The notes: generated by a model from the sequence alone, not told the origin. 64,000 nt of DNA from Mesorhizobium sp. B2-1-8 (GCF_006442545.2 NZ_CP083952.1:1302001-1366000), one strand, 5' to 3'. Shown: positions 1 through 10,152, counted from the stretch's first letter. A program made the numbers and translations.

Positions 1-1061
<1,061 letters not shown>

Positions 1062-1096
1062 CGGGCGCTTTTCGGCCGGCGACTACAGCTGTCGCC

Positions 1097-2584
1097 TCAC
1101 GCGGTTCCATATCGTTTGCGCAAATGCTCCGTGAAATACGTGGCGTTGAGTCTTTCGCCGGTGGCGCGTTCGAGCAGGTCAGGCGTCGACCAGCGCGACC
1201 CCTGCGACCATATCTTCTTGCGGCGCCAGTCGTTGATGGCCGCGAAATTCCCTTTCGCAAGGTCGTCGTCGGCTGAAGGATGTTCGCGCACCAGCGCGGC
1301 CCATTGCTGCGCCGCCATCATCGCGCCCAGCGTGTAGGAGGGAAAATAGCCGAAGGCGGCACCCGGCCAGTGCACGTCCTGCATCGGCCCATCGGCCGGA
1401 TTGTCAATGGTGGAGAGACCGAGATAGTCGCGCATCTTGGCATCCCAGGCTTCGGGCAGATCAGCCACCTCCAGCCTGCCCGAGACGAGTTCCTGCTCCA
1501 GTTCGTAGCGCAGGATAACATGCAGGGGATAGGTCACCTCGTCGGCATCCACGCGGATCAGGCCGCGCTCGACGCGATGCACATGCGGCAGAAGATCATC
1601 GAGCGACCAGGCTTCGCCGAGATGCTTTTCCACCACCGGCAGCGCCCAGTGCCAGAAGGCGGGATTGCGGCCGATCTGCTTTTCGACGAACAAGCTCTGG
1701 CTTTCATGCACGGCCATGCCGCGGGCCTTGCCGAGCGGCCAGTGCGACCATGCCTTGGGCAGGTTCTGTTCATAGAGCGCATGGCCGGTCTCATGCAGCA
1801 CGCCCATCAGCGCCGACAGGAAATCCGATGTCTTGTAGCGGGTGGTGATGCGCACGTCGCTCGGCACGCCGCCGCAGAACGGATGGTGCGACACCGACAG
1901 CGAGCCATGCGTCAGGTCGAAACCGACCGCCGCCATCATGGCAAGGCCGAGTTCGCGCTGGCGGTCGATGGCATAGGTGCCCGCAAGCGGCTTCAACGGA
2001 TGCTTGCGCAGCCGCGCGTCCTGGATCGCCAGCGCCTCCGGCACGAAGCCTCTAAGGAAGGCCTTCAGGTCGGCGAAGACGGGGGTGATGTCCTCCGTGC
2101 GGTTGCCGGGGTCATATTGTTCCATCAGCGCATCATAGGGGGCAAGGCCGAGCACGTCGGAGCGCAGGGCTGCCTCTTCGCGCACCAGCGCCACCACGCC
2201 CTCGAGCGCCGGCTGGAAGCCAGCCCAGTCGTTCTTGGCGCGCAGGTCGCGCCATAGCTGCTCGCAACGCATGCGCGCCGTCGTCTGGCGTTCGACGAAT
2301 TCGACCGGCAGACAGGTCAGGTTGGTGTATTGCCGCCGCAGTTCGGCGAGAGCCGCTCGTTGCTCATTGTCCAGTGCCTCGCCTTCGGCGGCCGCGATCC
2401 AGTCCGATATTTCCGGCGCGGTCGCCCTGGTGTGATACATGCCGGCCAGGGCGGCCATCGCTTCGGCGCGCTTCTCGCCACCGCCGACCGCCATGTGCGT
2501 TGCTTCATCGGCGCCGAGGATGGCCAGCGCATGTTCAAGCGCTTCCAGCTTGTGACCGAGGTCGTCGAGTTTGTGAAAGGACAT
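1097..2584 (-). CDS. M32 family metallocarboxypeptidase (carboxypeptidase Taq type)
   Basis: A 495-residue cytoplasmic protein of normal length for zinc carboxypeptidase family M32, which trims C-terminal residues from peptides. The family signatures are present in order: HPF (about 234), DVRIT (about 243), the zinc site HETGH at 264-268, HES at 293-295 carrying the third ligand, and near the C-terminus QDVHW followed by GYFPSYTLGA. I chose the ATG at 2584 (MSFHKLDDLG) because the extra 52 residues of the longer open frame look non-coding and overlap the divergent gene at 2727. Likely housekeeping peptide turnover. Confidence 0.93.
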   Translation of the reverse strand: MSFHKLDDLGHKLEALEHALAILGADEATHMAVGGGEKRAEAMAALAGMYHTRATAPEISDWIAAAEGEALDNEQRAALAELRRQYTNLTCLPVEFVERQTTARMRCEQLWRDLRAKNDWAGFQPALEGVVALVREEAALRSDVLGLAPYDALMEQYDPGNRTEDITPVFADLKAFLRGFVPEALAIQDARLRKHPLKPLAGTYAIDRQRELGLAMMAAVGFDLTHGSLSVSHHPFCGGVPSDVRITTRYKTSDFLSALMGVLHETGHALYEQNLPKAWSHWPLGKARGMAVHESQSLFVEKQIGRNPAFWHWALPVVEKHLGEAWSLDDLLPHVHRVERGLIRVDADEVTYPLHVILRYELEQELVSGRLEVADLPEAWDAKMRDYLGLSTIDNPADGPMQDVHWPGAAFGYFPSYTLGAMMAAQQWAALVREHPSADDDLAKGNFAAINDWRRKKIWSQGSRWSTPDLLERATGERLNATYFTEHLRKRYGTA

Positions 2585-2726
2585 GGCGGCTTCCGTGATT
2601 GAGGACGGCGCGAAAAGACACCAAGGCAAAAGCGTTGGCAACCCTCCGATACCATCCGGTAGATGCAGCTTGCGCAGGCGAGGTCGAGCATGAAATGCTG
2701 CCGGCGACGCGTGCAGGGGGAGCAGA

Positions 2727-3080
2727 ATGATCGGCAACATTCTGGTCGGGCTGGTGGCCTCGATCCATGTCTACATTGTCTATCTCGAGATGGTGCTTTG
2801 GGATACGCCGCGCGGGCACAAGACATTCCGCCTGACGCCGGAATTCGCCAGCGCCTCCAAAGTGCTCGCCGCCAATCAGGGGCTCTACAACGGATTTCTC
2901 GCCGCCGGTCTGATCTGGGGGCTCACCCTCGGCGCCGCCGGTTTCCAGGTCAAGGTCTTCTTTCTGTCGTGCGTAGCCATTGCAGGTCTCTATGGCGCGG
3001 CGACGGTCGGCCGCATGATCCTTTACATCCAGACCGTGCCGGCGGTGGTCGCCCTGATCGCGATCTGGCTCGGTTGGTAG
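2727..3080 (+). CDS. DUF1304 family small integral membrane protein
   Basis: A 117-residue protein with four predicted membrane helices. The beginning IHVYIVYLEMVLW and the motif ANQGLYNGFLAAGL near residue 50 are typical of the DUF1304 family, whose function is not established. A GGGGGAG ribosome site lies just before the ATG. It is divergent from the M32 peptidase, with about 140 bases between the starts, so the two probably have separate promoters in that gap. Inner-membrane location is inferred from hydrophobicity. Confidence 0.85.
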   Translation: MIGNILVGLVASIHVYIVYLEMVLWDTPRGHKTFRLTPEFASASKVLAANQGLYNGFLAAGLIWGLTLGAAGFQVKVFFLSCVAIAGLYGAATVGRMILYIQTVPAVVALIAIWLGW

Positions 3081-3178
3081 GCAAGGTGGACTGGTGAGGA
3101 AAAAGGACGCCCGCGGGATTGGGGTCCCGAAGGCGCCAGTTGGTCCCTTCCTCTTGGACCTTTCAAGGCAGGATGGCC

Positions 3179-3604
3179 TCAACCGTTCGGATATTTTCCG
3201 CCGTCGGAGCCATCGCCAATCAGGAAACCGCTGCCGGTGTCGAGCATCAGACGCTGATCGACATTGTCGAGCCGGCGCAGCAGGTCATGGTATTGCGCGG
3301 CCGGTATCCTGCCATGATCCGACGCGGCTATCTTCTCGGCGGCCTGACCGATACGGGCCGTTCGCATTTCCAGGCGCTCCGCGACGGCCGGGACGATGTT
3401 GTTGGCTCGCCTGGCGTCGACGATGCCCTGATGGACACCCTGAACCTGCTCAACGAGCGCCGCGACGCGCGGGCCTGTCATGGCAGTCGGATCGGTCGCA
3501 TCGAGTGCCCCCTTGTGGTGGCCCGCGGCATAGGCTCCGGCAAGCGGGGCGGCGATCAGAATTGCGGCAAGGGTTGCAGTCTTGAGAGAGGCTGAAGAGC
3601 GCAT
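3179..3604 (-). CDS. Hypothetical secreted protein
   Basis: A 141-residue protein I do not recognise. Residues 1-26 are a clear Sec signal peptide (a hydrophobic run, then AGAYAAG as a likely cleavage site). The mature part is mostly helical in character, hydrophilic, without cysteine, and contains a heptad-like stretch around residues 50-110. A near-ideal AAAGGAGG ribosome site precedes the ATG at 3604. It converges on the DUF1304 gene and stands alone, so it is probably monocistronic and periplasmic. No function can be assigned. Confidence 0.75.
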   Translation of the reverse strand: MRSSASLKTATLAAILIAAPLAGAYAAGHHKGALDATDPTAMTGPRVAALVEQVQGVHQGIVDARRANNIVPAVAERLEMRTARIGQAAEKIAASDHGRIPAAQYHDLLRRLDNVDQRLMLDTGSGFLIGDGSDGGKYPNG

Positions 3605-3852
3605 GACGGCGCCTCCTTTTGATCGGAAGGAAGCGGCCTTGCCGCTCCGTGTTCCGGACGTGGGCCGTCCGGTTCCGTCGCGTCGCGATGGGGAGACATC
3701 GCCGGCGGTTCTCGGCCCTGAGCAACAAGCTAGGAGCGCTTCCGGGCGAAGTGTAATTAAAAAAAGATAATCTTTTCAGGCCTTGCTGGTCGCTTTCTGC
3801 GCCCTAGAGTTGAGCCGGCGAACAATTTCGCGTGAGAGCGCGTGATGATGGA
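3605..3852. other. Intergenic region between two minus-strand genes
   Basis: The segment should hold the promoter of the secreted protein at 3604 and the end of the transcript coming from 4884. An AT-rich stretch (AATTAAAAAAAGATAATC near 3757) is the only striking feature. I see no convincing gene or hairpin terminator. Confidence 0.4.
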
Positions 3853-4884
3853 TCACCGTTCGGTGAGCTTCAGTTCAATGCGGCGGTTCTTGTTGCGCGC
3901 TTCGTCGGTGTCGGCGGGATCGAGCGGCTGGAACTCGCCGAAGCCGGCGGCGACCAGCCGGTTGGCCGGCACGCCGTTCTCGATCAGGAACTTGACCACC
4001 GAGGTCGAGCGCGCCGTCGACAGTTCCCAATTGTCGCGGTAACGGCCATTGCCGGACAGCGGCTTGTTGTCGGTGTGACCGTCGACGCGCAGCACCCAGT
4101 TGATCTCCGGCGGGATCTCTTTCTGCAATTCGATGATGGCGTCGGCGAGCTTCTTCATTTCGACCTTGCCGGCATCGTTGATCACTTCCGAGCCGGTCGG
4201 GAACAGCACTTCCGACTGGAACACGAAGCGGTCGCCGACGATGCGGATGTTCTCGCGGTCGGCGAGGATTTCGCGCAGGCGCCCGAAGAAATCGGAACGG
4301 TAGCGGTTCAATTCCTGCACGCGCTGCGCCAGCGCCACGTTCAGGCGACGGCCGAGATCCGCGATCTTGGTGTTGGAATCGCGATCGCGCGTTTCGGAGA
4401 CGTTGAGGGCATCCTCGAGCGCGCCGATCTGCTTGCGCAAGGCCGCGATCTGCTGGTTGAGGATCTCGACCTGGCTCAGCGCCTGCTGGCTGATCTGGCG
4501 TTGGTTGTCGAGTTCACCGCCCAACTGCGCGGCACGCTGGTTGGCGGCGTCGCCCGCGCCGGCACCTTGTGCCAGCAACTGTTCGAGCCGGCTCTTCTCC
4601 GCCTGCGCCGCCGACAGCGATGCCTGCAGATTGGCGAGCGAATCCTGCTTGTCCTGCGTCGTCGAGCGCTCCAGCGCCAGAAGCTGGGTCAGTTCGTTGA
4701 TCTGGGAGTTGAGGCGCGACAGTGCCGTGTCCTTGCCGGAGATTTCGCGGCCGAGCAGGAACTGCGCCAGCACGAAAACGGTGAGCAGGAACATGATGGC
4801 GAGCAACAGCGTCGACAGCGCGTCGACGAAGCCCGGCCAATAGTCGATGCGGCGATCGGTACGCCGGCCCCTGGCAAGCGCCAT
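3853..4884 (-). CDS. OmpA/MotB-like peptidoglycan-binding protein, partner of the upstream MotA/TolQ-like protein
   Basis: A 343-residue protein with one membrane helix near the N-terminus (about residues 17-42) that carries an aspartate at its start (WPGFVDALST, D21), the position of the proton-carrying Asp in MotB/TolR/ExbD stators. A long coiled coil follows (about 50-190), then a C-terminal OmpA peptidoglycan-binding domain with VDGHTDNKPL and the closing NRRIEL. It starts one base after the stop of the MotA/TolQ-like gene, so the two are translationally coupled and likely form one proton-driven complex linked to the cell wall. No flagellar genes are nearby. Its task is unknown. Confidence 0.88.
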   Translation of the reverse strand: MALARGRRTDRRIDYWPGFVDALSTLLLAIMFLLTVFVLAQFLLGREISGKDTALSRLNSQINELTQLLALERSTTQDKQDSLANLQASLSAAQAEKSRLEQLLAQGAGAGDAANQRAAQLGGELDNQRQISQQALSQVEILNQQIAALRKQIGALEDALNVSETRDRDSNTKIADLGRRLNVALAQRVQELNRYRSDFFGRLREILADRENIRIVGDRFVFQSEVLFPTGSEVINDAGKVEMKKLADAIIELQKEIPPEINWVLRVDGHTDNKPLSGNGRYRDNWELSTARSTSVVKFLIENGVPANRLVAAGFGEFQPLDPADTDEARNKNRRIELKLTER

Positions 4885-4885
4885 G

Positions 4886-5911
4886 CTAGTGCACCCCGGG
4901 CTTCTTCAGCGCGTCGGCGATCTTTTCCAGCGTGTTGCGCATCGCCTTCTGCTCGTCGGACTGGGCTTCGACCCAATCGCGCATGATCTGCTGCTCGGAA
5001 CGCATGTTCTTGACCAGGCCGGAAATGCCGTCGGCGAGATTGGCCATGGCGGTGGCGACGCGCGGGTTGGAGCCGCCGCCATTCTCCTGCATGCTGCGCA
5101 GCCGTTCCGACAGCAGCCGGATTTCGTCGGAGGGTTCGGTCCTGGCCGGGTCGGAAACGACGATGTCGGACGACAGGTCGGTGACCGAGGACAGCCAGTT
5201 TTCGAGTTCGGTGTAGAAGCGCGTCTGGGCGCGGCCGGCCTGCAGGTCGAGGAAGCCGAGCACGAGCGAGCCGGACAGGCCGAACAGCGAGGACGAGAAG
5301 GCGGTGCCCATGCCGGCCAGCGGCGCCGACAGGCCCTGCTTCAGCGAATCGAGCACCGCCGCGGCATCACCCGTGCCGGGATCGAGCGATTGGATGGTCT
5401 CGCGGATCGAGCCGATCGTGTTCAACAGGCCCCAGAAGGTGCCAAGCAGGCCGAGGAACACCAGCAGGCCTACCAGGTAGCGCGAGGTGTCGCGGCTCTC
5501 GTCGAGGCGCGTGGCGATGGAATCGAGCATGGTACGCATCGAACTGGTCGAAAAGGCCATGGACGACGAGCGTCCTATCATCGCCTTCATAGGCGCCAGC
5601 AGCACCGGTTCCGTGGTCTCCGAGCCGGCGCGGAAGGAGTTGACCCAGCGCACCTCGCGAAACAGCCGCCCGACCTGCGTGAAGGCCAGCAGGATACCGA
5701 CCACGAGTACGCCGACGATCAGGCCGTTGAGGCCGGGATTGGTGACGAATGCCGTCGTGACCTGGCGGGTCAGGATGGCGACGATGAAGGCGACGATGGC
5801 CAGGAAGATGACCATGGTCAGCAGAAAAACCTGCGGGCTCGACAATTTGTGCGGATCGTAGATGAGCACGTCGGAGCGCCTGCCCATGCCGAAGGATCTG
5901 AGTAAAGCCAT
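4886..5911 (-). CDS. MotA/TolQ/ExbB-like proton channel family protein
   Basis: About 341 residues from the ATG at 5911. A TTG start at 5980 would add 23 residues and cannot be excluded. Two N-terminal helices (VFLLTMVIFLAIVAF and LIVGVLVVGILL) are followed by a cytoplasmic stretch with KAMIGRSSS, and then the conserved pair of helices containing LLGTFWGLLNTIGSI and GMGTAFSSSLFGLSGSLVLGF. These motifs are typical of the MotA/TolQ channel subunits. The C-terminal 80 residues are charged and probably helical. It precedes and is coupled to the OmpA-like gene. It differs from the true TolQ encoded at 21829, so this is a second stator-like system. Confidence 0.87.
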   Translation of the reverse strand: MALLRSFGMGRRSDVLIYDPHKLSSPQVFLLTMVIFLAIVAFIVAILTRQVTTAFVTNPGLNGLIVGVLVVGILLAFTQVGRLFREVRWVNSFRAGSETTEPVLLAPMKAMIGRSSSMAFSTSSMRTMLDSIATRLDESRDTSRYLVGLLVFLGLLGTFWGLLNTIGSIRETIQSLDPGTGDAAAVLDSLKQGLSAPLAGMGTAFSSSLFGLSGSLVLGFLDLQAGRAQTRFYTELENWLSSVTDLSSDIVVSDPARTEPSDEIRLLSERLRSMQENGGGSNPRVATAMANLADGISGLVKNMRSEQQIMRDWVEAQSDEQKAMRNTLEKIADALKKPGVH

Positions 5912-6029
5912 CCGTGCCCCGTTTCCGATGCCGCTGCCGCCGATCACGTTGCTGGCGACTCTAAACGGAATTGTGACCAAATTGAATGGTGCTTGGCAAT
6001 ATTGCCACAGGCGGCTTGGAGCCGACGCT

Positions 6030-6716
6030 TCAAAGGCGATTGATGACCAGGCAATCGACCATGGCCGCCAGATGCAGGCTGGCGCCGGTGACGACGAAGC
6101 CGTGCCAGAGCGCGTTGTGGAAGCGCAGCGCCTTCCAGGCGAAGAAAATCACGCCGCAGGAATAGACGACGCCACCGGCGACGATGAGCACGATCGACGT
6201 GGTCGGCAGCGTCTCGACGAGCGGTTTGACGAGGACGATGCCGCTCCAGCCGATGGCAAGGTAGAAGACGATCGCCAGCCTGTCGAAGCGGCCGGGGAAG
6301 AACACCTTGATGGCAATGCCCGTTGCCGCCGCGGCCCAGACCAGAACGATCATCCAGCGCGCCAGCGGCGAGTTTCCCAACTGGGCGAGAAAGGGTGTGT
6401 AGGTGGCGGCGATCAAGAGATAGATCGCGGCATGATCGAAACGTCGCAGGATCCATTTCGCGGGCGACGTCACCGGCCACAGATTGTAGGTCAGCGATAC
6501 CGAGAGCACCGTAAGCAGCGAGACGACATAGAAGGCGGCTGCGATGTATTCGCCGGGCCCGACCCGGCAGGCGGCGAGCGCCAGCAGCGCCGAACCGGCC
6601 GCGATCGCCAGCACGATCCCGACAGCATGGACGACCCCGTCGGCGATCATCTCGGCGCGCGAATAGTGCCAGCGTCCGATGAACGGGATGTCGATCTGTG
6701 GCGGGGTGTTGGTCAT
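6030..6716 (-). CDS. Hemolysin III family (AdipoR-like, seven-helix) membrane protein
   Basis: A 228-residue protein with seven predicted membrane helices. Family signatures are ADGVVHAVG near residue 25, FDHAAIYLLIAATYTPF near 90 and the final ALWHGFVVTGASLH near 205; the conserved His/Asp residues form the metal site of the CREST/AdipoR superfamily. The name is historical and does not show haemolytic activity. Bacterial members may act on membrane lipids, but this is not settled. Monocistronic; divergent neighbours are absent. Confidence 0.9.
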   Translation of the reverse strand: MTNTPPQIDIPFIGRWHYSRAEMIADGVVHAVGIVLAIAAGSALLALAACRVGPGEYIAAAFYVVSLLTVLSVSLTYNLWPVTSPAKWILRRFDHAAIYLLIAATYTPFLAQLGNSPLARWMIVLVWAAAATGIAIKVFFPGRFDRLAIVFYLAIGWSGIVLVKPLVETLPTTSIVLIVAGGVVYSCGVIFFAWKALRFHNALWHGFVVTGASLHLAAMVDCLVINRL

Positions 6717-6797
6717 CTATCGTCCTGCATCACCCTAATCTGGGCGACCGACGGACAGTATTTCAAGCTTTGTTTGCGGTTTTACGACTGCGGCGGT

Positions 6798-7598
6798 TCA
6801 GCGCGGCGAGAGCGGCTTTTTCACCGTCTTCAGCAATGCGCGCTGGATGATCTCGTTGCCGGCGACGACCGTGCCGGTGTCGAGCATGTCCTGTCCGCCA
6901 TCCATGTCGGAGGCGAAGCCGCCCGCTTCGCGGATCAAGAGCAGGCCGGCGGCGATGTCCCAGGCCGACAGGCCGACTTCCCAGAACCCGTCCATGCGTC
7001 CGGCGGCGACATAGGCAAGATCGAGCGAGGCGGAGCCCATGCGGCGTATGCCGGAGACCTCGGCCATGACGTTGCGCAGTTCGACAAGGAAATTGCCGTG
7101 GTGGCCGCGGCCGAGATGCGGCACGCCGCAGCCGATCACCGTGTCGACAAGCTTGGTGCGGCCGGCGACGCGCAGGCGGCGATCATTCATGAAGGCGCCG
7201 CCGCCGCGTTCGGTCGTATAGAGCTCATCCATGGCCGGATTGTAGATGACGCCGGCAACGATCTGGCCCTGGCGCTCGAGCGCGATCGAGACGGCGAAAA
7301 GCGGAATGCCGTGCAGGAAATTGGTGGTGCCGTCGAGCGGGTCGACGATCCAGCGGTGCTGGCTGTCATCACCGGCGATGGCGCCGCGCTCTTCCATCAG
7401 GAAGCCGTAGCCCGGGCGCGCCTTCGACAGCTCGGCGAAAACGATGTCCTCGGCCTTGCGGTCGGCCTGGCTGACATAGTCGCCGGGACCCTTCATCGAG
7501 ACCTGCAGGTTCTGGACCTCGCCGAAGTCGCGCGACAGCGAGCGGCCGGCCTTCATTGCGGCCTGGACCATGACGTTGAGGAGGGCGGAGCGTGCCAT
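6798..7598 (-). CDS. suhB: Inositol monophosphatase family protein (SuhB-like)
   Basis: A 266-residue Mg-dependent, Li-sensitive phosphatase of the usual length. The metal-binding motifs are visible: ERGAI near residue 71, the signature IVDPLDGTTNF at about 84-94, and WDIAAG near residue 212. Substrates could be inositol-1-phosphate or related sugar phosphates; in Escherichia coli SuhB also acts in antitermination, which cannot be judged here. It lies downstream of efp, and a dispersed palindrome fills the gap between the two genes, so they may be separately processed. Confidence 0.92.
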   Translation of the reverse strand: MARSALLNVMVQAAMKAGRSLSRDFGEVQNLQVSMKGPGDYVSQADRKAEDIVFAELSKARPGYGFLMEERGAIAGDDSQHRWIVDPLDGTTNFLHGIPLFAVSIALERQGQIVAGVIYNPAMDELYTTERGGGAFMNDRRLRVAGRTKLVDTVIGCGVPHLGRGHHGNFLVELRNVMAEVSGIRRMGSASLDLAYVAAGRMDGFWEVGLSAWDIAAGLLLIREAGGFASDMDGGQDMLDTGTVVAGNEIIQRALLKTVKKPLSPR

Positions 7599-7637
7599 AG
7601 TGCTTCTTCCTGGTGCGGCGCTTTAAACTCTGTCTCG

Positions 7638-7685
7638 ATGCATGTCGGTGACCCACAACCGGGGTCACTTCCGGGCGACATGCAT
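7638..7685. repeat. Dispersed palindromic repeat, copy 1
   Basis: The outer arms are ATGCATGTCG and CGACATGCAT, a perfect 10-base inverted repeat; the inner part holds ACCC/GGGT-type pairing. Related elements lie at 18806, 27544 and 31106, all between genes. This copy reaches the stop codon of efp. The size (48 bases) and position fit a REP-type element that folds in the RNA. The arms and spacing are seen directly; REP behaviour is inference. Confidence 0.75.
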
Positions 7686-8251
7686 CAGTCGGCGCGGCGC
7701 ACGTAAGTGATTTCGTTGGTGTCGACGATGATGCGTTCGCCGGCGCCGATGAAGGGCGGCACCAGCACGCGAATGCCGTTTTCCAGCACCGCCGGCTTAT
7801 AGGAGGACGCCGCCGTCTGGCCCTTCACCACCGGATCCGCCTCGGTGATGGTCAGCGTCACATAGTCGGGCAGCGAAATGCCGATCGGCCGCTCCTCGTA
7901 GAGCTGAACCGTCACCATCATGCCGTCCTGCAGGAACGCGGCGCGGTCGCCGACGAAATCCTTGTTCAATTCGAGCTGCTCGTAGCTTTGCGTGTCCATG
8001 AACACCAGCGCGTCTTCCTGCTCGTAGAGGAAGGAAAAGTCCTTCAGGTCGAGCCGGATCTGCTCGACCGTCTCGGCCGAACGGAAGCGCTCGTTGAGCT
8101 TGGTGCCGTTGATGAGGTTCTTCAGTTCGACCTGGTTGTAGGCGCCGCCCTTGCCGGGCTTGACGGTGTTGGTCCTGACCGCCACCCAGAGGCCGCCATC
8201 GTGTTCGATGACATAGCCGGGACGGATTTCGTTGCCATTGATCTTGGCCAT
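7685..8251 (-). CDS. efp: Elongation factor P
   Basis: A 188-residue protein, the standard EF-P length. It stimulates peptide bond formation at polyproline stretches on the ribosome. The N-terminal KOW-like domain carries the loop [11 protein letters not shown]; the lysine of PGKGG (about residue 33) is the one modified in many bacteria. The C-terminal part has the family signature [15 protein letters not shown] chose the ATG at 8251 ([15 protein letters not shown]), since the family begins there and the longer frame adds an unrelated 57 residues. The many Pro-rich proteins in this window (TolA, the 42845 gene) would need this factor. Confidence 0.96.
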   Translation of the reverse strand: MAKINGNEIRPGYVIEHDGGLWVAVRTNTVKPGKGGAYNQVELKNLINGTKLNERFRSAETVEQIRLDLKDFSFLYEQEDALVFMDTQSYEQLELNKDFVGDRAAFLQDGMMVTVQLYEERPIGISLPDYVTLTITEADPVVKGQTAASSYKPAVLENGIRVLVPPFIGAGERIIVDTNEITYVRRAD

Positions 8252-8462
8252 GATGATTGGATCCGGGAATGAGACTTTCGCTGGAAAAAGCGATTTCGGC
8301 TCCCAAGACCACAAAACACCCGAAGAGGCAAGCTGACGCTGAGCAAGCGTGCCGGGCCAAGTATCAGCCGAAGCGCGGAATGCTGTCACGTCGAGGCTCG
8401 AACACGGCCCGTCCTTTGGCAAAGTCGTCCTGCATCATATGCAATGAGCGTGCGCGCTGCCC

Positions 8463-9503
8463 TCAGGGCAACCGGTTCGCCTTCTGCAGGGCCTGCTTGG
8501 TCTGGTCGTCGCTCAGCCCTTGCAGGAAATCGTCCATCTCCTGATCGATGAGGCCGGCGCGGCGGGCGACGATGTACCAGGCACCGGCGAGCACGAGGTC
8601 CGGATCGGTGCCGATGCCTTGCATATAGAGTTTTGCCAGGCGGTTCTGGGCCGCGACATTGCCGCCTTCGGCGGCCTGCTTCGTCCAGCCGAAAGCCGAT
8701 TTCAGGTCGCGCGCGCCGCCGCGGCCCTCGATCATCCAGGCGGCGAGATCGATCTGCGCGGTGTCGTAGTTCTGACGGGCGGCCTGCGCCAGCAGCCGCC
8801 GTGCCTGCGCATCGTCGCGCGGCTTGCCGCCGACGCCGTTGGCATAGATCTGCGACATGGCGTATTGCGCATCGGCGAGACCGGTCGCCGCTGCGCGCTC
8901 ATAATAGGAAACCGCCTTGGCCAGGCCGGCGTCGCCGGGATCCTGCTGGACCAGCATCTGCGCGAAATTGAATTGCGCCAGCTGGTTGCCGGCTTCGGCG
9001 GCGGCCTGCATCAAGGCATAGGCCCCCTTCGTGTCCTTCTTGACGTAGCGGCCGTCGAGCAGCATCAGCGCATATTGGAACTGCGATTCGGGCACGCCCT
9101 GCTCGGCGGCAAGCGCGTACCATTTCGCGGCCTCGGCCGAGTTCAACGGCACACCCAAGCCACGCGACAGGATCTCGGCCACCAGCGTCTGCGCCGCCGG
9201 GTCGCCATTCTGCGCACGGACCAGCGCCAGATTGTAGGCGGTCTTGTAGAGCCCGCGCTGGAAGGCGCCATAGGCGGCGTCGGCCGGCTTGGCGCCGAAA
9301 CGATCGGGATTGACGCTGTCGGCCGAGGGCAGCGGTGCGGGCTCCGCCGTGGTGGCGGGCTGCGGCAGCTGGTTTTCGATCGGCTTGTCGGTGTGCACGC
9401 CGGTGTCAGGCTTGGGCTGCGGCAAGGGCATAGTTTCGGCGGCGGCGGCCTGGATCATCACCGCCGCAAGCAGGGCCTGAAGGGAAAGCCTTGCCAGGGA
9501 CAC
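8463..9503 (-). CDS. Sel1-like/tetratricopeptide repeat secreted protein
   Basis: About 346 residues from a GTG at 9503, placed one base after the stop of the upstream thiE-like gene, with GAGG in front. This start gives a clear signal peptide ending in AAAAETMPLP. A Pro-rich linker leads to five or six Sel1 repeats of about 36 residues (for example AAKWYALAAEQGVPESQFQ, AVSYYERAAATGLADAQYA, SAFGWTKQAAEGGNVAAQN). Sel1 repeats form alpha-solenoids for protein contacts. In rhizobia, related proteins affect exopolysaccharide or envelope signalling, but the partner here is unknown. Translational coupling to the upstream gene is evident from the sequence. Confidence 0.88.
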   Translation of the reverse strand: MSLARLSLQALLAAVMIQAAAAETMPLPQPKPDTGVHTDKPIENQLPQPATTAEPAPLPSADSVNPDRFGAKPADAAYGAFQRGLYKTAYNLALVRAQNGDPAAQTLVAEILSRGLGVPLNSAEAAKWYALAAEQGVPESQFQYALMLLDGRYVKKDTKGAYALMQAAAEAGNQLAQFNFAQMLVQQDPGDAGLAKAVSYYERAAATGLADAQYAMSQIYANGVGGKPRDDAQARRLLAQAARQNYDTAQIDLAAWMIEGRGGARDLKSAFGWTKQAAEGGNVAAQNRLAKLYMQGIGTDPDLVLAGAWYIVARRAGLIDQEMDDFLQGLSDDQTKQALQKANRLP

Positions 9504-9504
9504 G

Positions 9505-10152
9505 TCAATCCTCGAAGCGCGGCGCTGTTTCGTCGAGCAGCGCATTGGCCCGGGTGATTGCCGCCTTCGGATCGACGCCATCGGCAAACACGGCGCTCGA
9601 CAGCGCGACGAATTCGGCGCGTGTGGCTGCCACCGTTTCGACGGAGGCAAGATCGGAACCGGCCTCGACGATGCAGGGGATCTGGATCATCTGCGCCCAC
9701 CATTGCCCCAATGACAGATTGCGCGGATGCGGCTCGGGCTTGTTGTCGTAGCCGAAGCGGCCGAAGAAAATGTAATCGGGCCTGGCCTCGCCGAGCTCCA
9801 GCGCGTCGTCGCGGGTCTTGGCGCCGCCGGCGCCGACCATCATTTTCACCTGGAAATGCTCGATCGTCTCGGCAAGCTCGGCCTTGGAAACCTCGACATG
9901 GATGCCATCGGCCTGGACCCGGCCCGCGATGCGGGTGTCGCCAGCGATGATGACGGCCACGCCCGCGGCCTGCGCGGCTGGCACGACCTGTTCGGCGAAC
10001 GCTTGGAAGGAGGCCTCGTCCATGCCGTTCTCGGGCAGGATCAGCGAGGCGACGTCGCCGCCGTCGAACGCGGCAGCGATGCGGGTGGCCGGCACGCCGG
10101 GCGGCGCGATCAGTACGATGCGGCAGCGGTTGGGGGGCGTTGCGTCATTCAT
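9505..10152 (-). CDS. ThiE/TenI-like TIM-barrel protein (thiamine phosphate synthase family, divergent)
   Basis: About 215 residues starting MNDATPPNR. The core follows the thiamine phosphate synthase fold: AVIIAGDTRIAGRVQADGIH, a glycine-rich loop GAGGAKTRDDA, DYIFFGRFG and a phosphate-binding end. However, residues that bind pyrimidine-PP and thiazole-P in classical ThiE are changed: after DGIH the usual GQxD is VEVS, and the iPvvAiGGi segment reads IPCIVEAGSD. It may be a true ThiE variant or a TenI-like relative with another role. The thiamine transport genes of this window are 37 kb away. It overlaps the Sel1 gene junction closely. Confidence 0.7.
   Translation of the reverse strand: MNDATPPNRCRIVLIAPPGVPATRIAAAFDGGDVASLILPENGMDEASFQAFAEQVVPAAQAAGVAVIIAGDTRIAGRVQADGIHVEVSKAELAETIEHFQVKMMVGAGGAKTRDDALELGEARPDYIFFGRFGYDNKPEPHPRNLSLGQWWAQMIQIPCIVEAGSDLASVETVAATRAEFVALSSAVFADGVDPKAAITRANALLDETAPRFED

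Noticed and set aside
3853..5911. MotA/OmpA-like pair as a Zorya-type anti-phage system
   Set aside because: There are no ZorC/ZorD or ZorE-like helicase or nuclease genes nearby, and the pair looks like a core gene pair in a housekeeping neighbourhood.
6030..6716. Hemolysin III homologue as a virulence factor
   Set aside because: The family name is historical; the sequence shows an AdipoR-like membrane protein and no toxin features.
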